In this document: one piece after another, positions 6,654-10,810 of the stretch
Layout of the letters: each line of letters begins with the position of its first letter
Numbering within the stretch: the stretch's first letter is position 1
Assembly: GCA_945888895.1 (NCBI GenBank)
Contig: CAMDAY010000056.1
Coordinates: 1 to 10,810 of the forward strand
Direction: 5' to 3'
Origin: Dehalococcoides mccartyi
Lineage (GTDB): Bacteria; Chloroflexota; Dehalococcoidia; UBA2979
Length of the DNA: 10,810 nt
Program-made: the position numbers and the translations under genes
Notes under the pieces: model-generated
Told to the model about the DNA's origin: nothing
Database searches by the model: none
What the model saw: only the letters and a program-made list of their open reading frames with translations

Positions 6654-7069
6654 GCCGCCTCCTCGCCGCGCTGCTGGAGCGCGAGATCGTGCGCTACTGC
6701 CTCGTCGGCGCGTCAGGCGTCCTCGTCGACCTCGCGCTGCTCGCCCTGCTCCACGAGGTCGCCGGCGTGCCGCTGCTGTTCGCGAACGCGCTGTCGTTCA
6801 CGGGAGCGGTCGCCAGCAACTACCGGCTGAACAGCTGGTGGACCTTCCGGACGCGCGAGCAGCGTTCGCACATGGTCGGCGGGGCGCTGTTCCTCTTCGC
6901 CGCCGTGGTCGGCCTAGCGATCAACACAGCGGGGCTGTGGGGGTTCACGGACCGGCTCGGCATGCACTACGTCCCCGCGAAGCTCATCCTGGTCGCCGTC
7001 GTGTTCATCTGGAACTTCGCGTTCAACAGTGCGATCACGTTCCGCCACCAGTCGCCGGCGCAGTCATAG
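6650..7069 (+). CDS. GtrA family membrane protein
   Basis: A 139-residue GtrA-like protein with four hydrophobic segments (about 15-36, 40-60, 76-98, 108-130). Typical family marks are RYCLVGASGVLVDLALL at the first helix, SNYRLNSWWTFR after the second, and WNFAFNSAITFR at the end. GtrA proteins are thought to flip or bind polyprenol-phosphate-linked sugars. They occur fused to or next to DPM1-like synthases, which fits the immediate upstream gene. The start is GTG at 6650, overlapping the upstream TGA as GTGA, a translational-coupling arrangement. If the synthase is truly dead, coupling could still work, because its 3' portion stays open from 6309 to the stop. The TAG stop at 7067-7069 is followed by an open in-frame stretch into the methyltransferase. 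Confidence 0.9.
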   Translation: MSRLLAALLEREIVRYCLVGASGVLVDLALLALLHEVAGVPLLFANALSFTGAVASNYRLNSWWTFRTREQRSHMVGGALFLFAAVVGLAINTAGLWGFTDRLGMHYVPAKLILVAVVFIWNFAFNSAITFRHQSPAQS

Positions 7070-7174
7070 CGCCGAGGTACCATCGACGACCCAGCCGCAT
7101 CCAGAAAGACTTCGACCATCGACGCATCACTCCCTGACCGCCCCGCTGTCTCGTTCGAATCGGTCGCCTGCCCC

Positions 7175-8044
7175 GTGTGCGGCGACGCGATGAACGTGCG
7201 CGTCGTCCGCGACGACGGGGCGCGCGGACGGATCGTGCGCTGCCGGCGCTGCAGCCTCGCCTACCTGAGCCCGCGGCCGACCTCGGCGGTGGACATCTAC
7301 GCGGACCCGGCCTACTTCGGCCTCACGGAGTCAGCGACCTCGCCCGCCGCCGACTCCGGCTACCTGGCGTATGCCGAGGACTCCAATGTCATGCAGGCGT
7401 ACTTCGCCCTCGTCGCACACGACCTGGCCGTGACGGTCGGGCAGGGGCGGCTGGTCGAGGTCGGTGCCGCGAACGGATCGTTCCTGCGCGTCGCGCGTGC
7501 CGCGGGCTTCGAGGTGCAGGGCGTCGAGCCCGGCGACGCCGCCGCACAGGTCGCGCGCGATGCCGGCCTCCCGGTGATCACGGGCACCCTCGACGAGGCT
7601 CCGCTCGACCTCGGTGCGTGGGACGCTGCCGCACTGCTCCAGACGATCGAGCACCTGCCCCACCCGGAACCGGGGCTGGCACGGCTGCTCGTGCTCCTCA
7701 AGCCCGGCGGAGTGCTCCTTATGACGACGCCGAACCAGCACTCATGGCTGGCGAAGCTGAGCGGCAAGCGCTGGTTCGAGTACAAAACGCCGGAGCACCT
7801 GTTCCTCTTCACGCCGCGCACGATCACCGCACTGCTCTCACGTGTGGGCTTCGAGCAGATCGAGGTGCGGCGAGACGTCCACCGCTATCCTCCGCGCTGG
7901 GTGATTCGACGCCTGGGCCGCTACGTGCCGGTTGCCCGCCCCGTGGTCGCCATCGCGGAGCGCTTCCTCCCCCGCGCGTTCCTCGACTGGACGATGCCGG
8001 TCTACTACGGCTCGATGCGCATCACGGCACGTCGCCCGCGCTGA
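7175..8044 (+). CDS. Zinc-ribbon class I SAM-dependent methyltransferase (start uncertain)
   Basis: A class I SAM methyltransferase of the sort found in polysaccharide or sugar-modification clusters. Counting from the GTG at 7175, an N-terminal zinc-ribbon half shows CRRC at 23-26 followed by LAYLSPRP. SAM motif I is VEVGAANGSF at 94-103, the acidic end of strand 2 is GVEPG near 116-120, and the post-I/IV region is LQTIEHLPHP at about 155-164. The first zinc-ribbon Cys pair is CPVCG encoded at 7169-7183, so a GTG 7175 start cuts through it. The true protein should begin upstream, yet no ATG, GTG or TTG exists in this frame back to the GtrA stop. Methylation of a glycan or lipid-linked sugar is inferred from the neighbours. 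The 105-nt gap after GtrA holds no other recognised feature. Confidence 0.82.
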   Translation: MCGDAMNVRVVRDDGARGRIVRCRRCSLAYLSPRPTSAVDIYADPAYFGLTESATSPAADSGYLAYAEDSNVMQAYFALVAHDLAVTVGQGRLVEVGAANGSFLRVARAAGFEVQGVEPGDAAAQVARDAGLPVITGTLDEAPLDLGAWDAAALLQTIEHLPHPEPGLARLLVLLKPGGVLLMTTPNQHSWLAKLSGKRWFEYKTPEHLFLFTPRTITALLSRVGFEQIEVRRDVHRYPPRWVIRRLGRYVPVARPVVAIAERFLPRAFLDWTMPVYYGSMRITARRPR

Positions 8045-8074
8045 CGCTCCGCCGGGGCGCAGCACCAACAATGA

Positions 8075-8104
8075 AGAGGGCGGCTCCTTGTGGAGCCGCC
8101 CTCT
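8075..8104. terminator. Bidirectional hairpin terminator between convergent genes
   Basis: AGAGGGCGGCTCC (8075-8087) and GGAGCCGCCCTCT (8092-8104) form a perfect 13-bp stem with a TTGT loop. It sits between the methyltransferase stop (8044) and the dienelactone hydrolase stop (8129), as expected for a shared terminator. No long T-run follows on either strand. The minus-strand side runs into TCATTGTTGG, slightly T-rich. Confidence 0.75.
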
Positions 8105-8128
8105 GAGCGTGCATCGATGGCGCGGACG

Positions 8129-8890
8129 TTACGAGAGCGTGCGGCCGAAGAAGTCCCAGATCTTCTTCCACGCGTCCACAGCCGCCGCCTGGCGGTACAG
8201 CGGGGCGTGGTCGTACATGAACCCGTGTCCCGCACCGTCGTAGCGGTGGAACTCGTAGTCCTTGCCTGCGGCCTTGAGTGCTGCCTCGTGCTGATCCACC
8301 GCCTCCGGCGAGGGGCGCGCGTCGTCGTTGCCGAAGAGGCCCAGCAGCGGGACGTTGAGGCGGTCGGTGTAGTCGACCGGTGAAACGGGCTGCTGCTCGC
8401 TCAGCTCCTCGGGCGCCATGACCACGCCACCGCCCCAGAGGTTGACCGCCGAGGTGACACCCGTGGCGAGCGAGGCGACGAGCATCGTGTGACGCCCACC
8501 GGAACAGGAGCCGATGACGCCGACGTTCCCGTTGAGGTCGGACCGCGAGCGCAGCCAGTCGATCGCTCCCTGGCAGTCAGCGACCACCTGCGAGTCGGGC
8601 AGGGCGCCGGCCGCTCGGGCCTTCGTGGCGACTTCCTCGGGAATGCCGTGGCCGTCGCGCTCGTACAGGTTCGGCGAGATGGCGATGTAGCCGTGGCGTG
8701 CGAAGCGCATCGTCTGCTGGCGGTACCACTCGTCCCAGCCTGGGATGTGGTGGATCAGGAGCACGCCCGGGTGCGGACCCGGGGTTGTCGGTCGCGCGAC
8801 GAAGGCACGGACGTCGTCGCCCTTGTCGCCTTTGATCTTGATGGTCTCGGCGACGAGACCTTCCTGCATGTCAGTTGTGTAGGTAGTCAC
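8129..8890 (-). CDS. Dienelactone hydrolase family protein
   Basis: A 253-residue alpha/beta hydrolase of the dienelactone hydrolase family, cytosolic. It shows the Cys-type nucleophile elbow GSCSGGR (C129), the acid in GNDDARPS (probably D190) and the catalytic His in GAGHGF (H222), in the expected order and spacing. LLIHHIPGWDEWYRQ near 44-58 is the oxyanion/active-site strand typical of this family. True dienelactone hydrolases open the lactone ring in chlorocatechol degradation, but many relatives act on other esters, so the substrate is open. I choose the GTG at 8888-8890. The mRNA has AAGGTGA six bases upstream of it, whereas the longer TTG start at 8896 would touch that same site. The start overlaps the upstream PAS-gene stop as GTGA. 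Confidence 0.9.
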   Translation of the reverse strand: MTTYTTDMQEGLVAETIKIKGDKGDDVRAFVARPTTPGPHPGVLLIHHIPGWDEWYRQQTMRFARHGYIAISPNLYERDGHGIPEEVATKARAAGALPDSQVVADCQGAIDWLRSRSDLNGNVGVIGSCSGGRHTMLVASLATGVTSAVNLWGGGVVMAPEELSEQQPVSPVDYTDRLNVPLLGLFGNDDARPSPEAVDQHEAALKAAGKDYEFHRYDGAGHGFMYDHAPLYRQAAAVDAWKKIWDFFGRTLS

Positions 8891-9274
8891 GGGCAATCAC
8901 CTTCCAGCGGTAAGGGGTTCGGGCCTGTGCAGAGTAGCGCGTGCCTCGCGCGACGCAATATCGAATCGTTAGGAATCTGCGCACGCACCCGATCGAGGTG
9001 CGCGAGGGTCAACGGGCCGAGAACCAGCGTGTCGTCCTTGCGGCGGACGCGGCGCACCACGGCGCATGGCGTCGCCGGGGGCTTCCTCCTCGACGAGGCG
9101 ATCGCGGAAGCGCGCGCCGATGAGCTCTTCGCGCTCGAAGCCGAAGAAGCGCGCGCTAGCATCGTTCACCCAGAAGAAGCATCCGCGGTCATCCGCGATC
9201 CCTATAGGATCGAGGAATCCGTCCAAGATCGCCTGGAATTCGGCCACGCCGCTCAGGTCCAGAGGGCCCTCCAT
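8887..9274 (-). pseudogene. Small single-PAS-domain protein, frameshifted
   Basis: From the ATG at 9272-9274 the frame encodes a PAS domain core: GFLDPIGIADDRGCFFWVN, then ASARFFGFEREELIGARF and RDRLVEEEAPGDAM. PAS domains sense small ligands, redox state or light and mediate signalling. After DAMRR the frame turns into unrelated Arg/Pro-rich sequence. The frame one base forward (as if one C were inserted near 9055-9064) continues sensibly as VVRRVRRKDDTLVLGPLTLA, the usual last PAS strands, and then a helix-like tail. It ends in TGA at 8887-8889, overlapping the hydrolase GTG. That overlap supports the rejoined reading, about 128 residues in all. The protein has no output domain, so it would act as a stand-alone sensor. 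An alternative TTG start sits one codon upstream. The ribosome-binding site is weak. Confidence 0.65.
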
Positions 9275-9320
9275 CAAACCGTCCCGATATCGATGCTGGG
9301 CCGCACCGTCCTTCGCTCGC

Positions 9321-9342
9321 TAGCACTCGCACAGACGTGCTA
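9321..9342. promoter_or_regulatory. Inverted repeat in divergent intergenic region (possible operator)
   Basis: TAGCAC (9321-9326) and GTGCTA (9337-9342) form a 6-bp inverted repeat with a 10-nt spacer, in the 201-bp gap between the PAS gene (-) and the second oxidoreductase (+). The octamer GCACAGAC inside the spacer (9329-9336) recurs at 9441-9448, where it again follows TA, beside an AT-rich TTGATACATA (9431-9440) that could be a -10 region for the oxidoreductase. The rest of the gap shows nothing recognisable. No regulator gene for it is in view, so the role is speculative. Confidence 0.25.
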
Positions 9343-9475
9343 AGCCTCGCGCGGGTTACGGGAACATCTCAACCATCGCCAGCACGAGCCAGTCGATGCA
9401 TTGCGAAGGGCCACCACGTACCGCCGCGATTTGATACATAGCACAGACCACGCCTCGATCTGACGGGAGCCACGA

Positions 9476-10435
9476 ATGACGGGAACAATCGGCGCAGCTA
9501 TCCAGTCGCTGGATGCGGCGGAGTTCGTCGACCAGGTGCAGCGCGCCGAGGTGGCCGGGGTCCCGGTCGCCTGGACGACGATCGGCGGGGCGGCGAACGC
9601 CGACCCGCTGACGGCGTTCGGCGCGGCGATGATGACGACGAAGACGATCCGCATGGGCACGGCGATCATCCCGACGTGGCCGCGGCACCCCGTGATCATC
9701 GCGCAGCAGGCCCTGGCGCTCGCCCAGCTCGGCGGCCCTGGGCGCATCCGCCTTGGCATCGGCCCGTCCCACGAGCCGACGATGGTGCGGAACTTCGGCG
9801 TGCGCTGGGAGGCGCCGCTGCTCCAGCTGCGCGAGTACCTGACGGTGATCCGCGCGCTGGCGGACGAGGGCGCCGTGGACTTCGAGGGCCGTCACGTGAC
9901 GGCGCGCGCCCAGTGGCGCGCCCCCGGGGGGTTCGAGGTGCTGGCGTCCGCCCTGCGCCCCAGGTCCTTCGAGCTGTGTGGCGAGCTGACGGACGGCGCG
10001 ATCTCCTGGATGTGCCCGAAGGCCTACCTCGTGTCTGAAGCGCTGCCCGCGATCGCTCGAGGCGCGGAGCGCGGCAACCGCGCCGCCCCGCCGCTGATCG
10101 CCCACGTCCCAGTCGCCGTGAGCACCGACCGCGAGGAGGTGCGCGCCATCGCGCGGCGCCAGCTCGCGGGGTACCAGAGCATCCCCTTCTACCTCGCCAT
10201 GTTCCGGGAGGCCGGCTTCCCGCAGGCGTCCGAGGGCTACTCGGACGAGCTGCTGGACGACCTAGTCGTCTCTGGCACAGAAGACGAGGTGGTCGAGCGC
10301 CTGCTCACGTACCTGGACGCCGGCTGCGGCGAGGTACTGGCGCACCCGCTGATGGAGGCGGACGACCGCACGGGGAGCATCGACCGCGCGCTGGCGGCGG
10401 TCGGCAAGGCGCACGCAAAGGCCGCCTCGCGCTAG
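9476..10435 (+). CDS. LLM-class flavin/F420-dependent oxidoreductase, short form
   Basis: A 319-residue luciferase-like monooxygenase superfamily protein. RMGTAIIPTWPRHPVIIAQQ begins near residue 59, and GRIRLGIGPSHEP at 89-101 is the substrate/cofactor loop seen in the F420-dependent branch (MSMEG-type oxidoreductases). TEDEVVERLLTYLDAGCGEV near the C-terminus is the usual closing barrel helix. It differs clearly from the 1210-2271 protein in length and motifs, so the two are not recent duplicates. The cofactor could be F420 or FMN, and the substrate is unknown. The ATG at 9476 has GGGAG six bases upstream. It stands alone between a divergent PAS gene and a convergent MFS gene. C-terminal residues are Ala/Lys-rich. 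Confidence 0.9.
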   Translation: MTGTIGAAIQSLDAAEFVDQVQRAEVAGVPVAWTTIGGAANADPLTAFGAAMMTTKTIRMGTAIIPTWPRHPVIIAQQALALAQLGGPGRIRLGIGPSHEPTMVRNFGVRWEAPLLQLREYLTVIRALADEGAVDFEGRHVTARAQWRAPGGFEVLASALRPRSFELCGELTDGAISWMCPKAYLVSEALPAIARGAERGNRAAPPLIAHVPVAVSTDREEVRAIARRQLAGYQSIPFYLAMFREAGFPQASEGYSDELLDDLVVSGTEDEVVERLLTYLDAGCGEVLAHPLMEADDRTGSIDRALAAVGKAHAKAASR

Positions 10436-10508
10436 CCCTGTCCAGGCTTCACCGAGGGCCCGTCACACGCCGCCCTCGAGCGAGTCCCCGTGGAGGTGCA
10501 ATCGCGAG

Positions 10509-10539
10509 CCCCACTGCTACTCGGGGAGCAGCAGTGGGG
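10509..10539. terminator. Hairpin at the convergent ends of oxidoreductase and MFS genes
   Basis: CCCCACTGCT (10509-10518) pairs with AGCAGTGGGG (10530-10539), a 10-bp perfect stem with an 11-nt loop. It overlaps the last codons and TAG stop of the MFS gene and lies 73 bp after the oxidoreductase stop. No T-run follows on either strand. A terminator role for either gene is plausible but unproven. Confidence 0.4.
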
Positions 10540-10810
10540 TGGTACCGGGGCGGCCTCTGGCATCCTCCGCGGCCGCCTCGGCGCGGTAGCGCTCCATGAG
10601 CGCGCGCGGCGGTGTGGCGAGGAGCACGAGCGGCACCGCGAGGAGCGCGACACTCGACGCGAGGTACCAGCCCAGCACGTACCCGCCGGTCACATCGACG
10701 ATCAAGCCGATCGCCCAGGGGCCGAGCGCGCCCCCTGTCGTGTTCATCAACGAAGCGACCCCGCTCACCGTGCCGAAGTGCTTCGTACCGAAGTATTCCG
10801 CCATCATGGC
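10517..10810 (-). CDS. MFS transporter, C-terminal part (partial, runs off right edge)
   Basis: The last 97 codons of a Major Facilitator Superfamily transporter, whose 5' end lies beyond the window. The stretch KHFGTVSGVASLMNTTGGAL followed by GPWAIGLIVDVTGGYVLGWY is the typical TM10-11 to TM12 region of the oxalate/formate antiporter-like and related anion-cation symporter MFS groups. A second hydrophobic helix follows (about ASSVALLAVPLVLLAT), then a hydrophilic tail of about 30 residues ending LLLPE. The substrate cannot be deduced. The internal Met codons at the right edge are not the gene start, since the sequence is clearly mid-protein. Confidence 0.85.
   Translation of the reverse strand, partial: AMMAEYFGTKHFGTVSGVASLMNTTGGALGPWAIGLIVDVTGGYVLGWYLASSVALLAVPLVLLATPPRALMERYRAEAAAEDARGRPGTTPLLLPE

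Noticed and set aside
9051..9060. GGCGCACCAC, identical to the arm at 3715-3724, as a third copy of the outer repeat.
   Set aside because: It lies within PAS coding sequence with no partner arm or core, and a 10-mer match in GC-rich DNA can occur by chance.

Overview
The window is GC-rich bacterial DNA with tightly packed genes. It probably comes from a metagenome-derived Chloroflexota genome (Dehalococcoidia-like) or from an actinobacterium-like lineage. This placement is inference. It rests on two F420/FMN-type luciferase-like oxidoreductases, a CaiB/BaiF CoA-transferase tail, a lipid-transfer-type thiolase, and the CCCTCACC...CCCTCTCCC hairpin repeats, which I recall from such genomes. No rRNA, tRNA, CRISPR array, transposase or phage gene is visible.

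Layout. At the left edge is the last 39 codons of a CaiB/BaiF CoA-transferase (+), then a repeat cassette (198-391), then an MBL-fold hydrolase (+, 413-1213). That gene converges on a luciferase-like oxidoreductase (-, 1210-2271), and the two share one CTAG for their stop codons. A divergent gap (2272-2390) leads to a lipid-transfer/Ltp2-like thiolase (+, 2391-3572). A second repeat cassette (3595-3729) separates it from a minus-strand set: AEC-family carrier (4786-5694), then two half-size YeeE/YedE sulfur-transport proteins (4206-4712 and 3749-4195).

Divergent from that set is an envelope-glycosylation operon (+): a polyprenol-phosphate mannosyltransferase gene broken by a frameshift and an amber codon (5842-6653), a GtrA-like flippase-type protein (6650-7069), and a zinc-ribbon SAM methyltransferase (7175-8044) with no good start codon. 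A strong hairpin separates it from a dienelactone hydrolase (-, 8129-8890). Directly upstream of the hydrolase, overlapping as GTGA, is a small frameshifted PAS-domain gene (8887-9274). A second luciferase-like oxidoreductase (+, 9476-10435) and the C-terminal end of an MFS transporter (-, 10517 to the right edge) close the window.

Functionally this reads as accessory catabolism (CoA-transferase, thiolase, two oxidoreductases, hydrolases and carriers for small organic acids and sulfur species) plus one envelope-sugar operon. I do not see a convincing new multi-gene system. The most unusual signals are the clustered lesions in the 5.8-9.3 kb stretch (two frameshifts, one internal amber, one missing start), the strong preference for TAG stop codons in a GC-rich genome, and the two related palindromic repeat cassettes. 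The lesions may be real decay or assembly error; the sequence alone cannot settle which.
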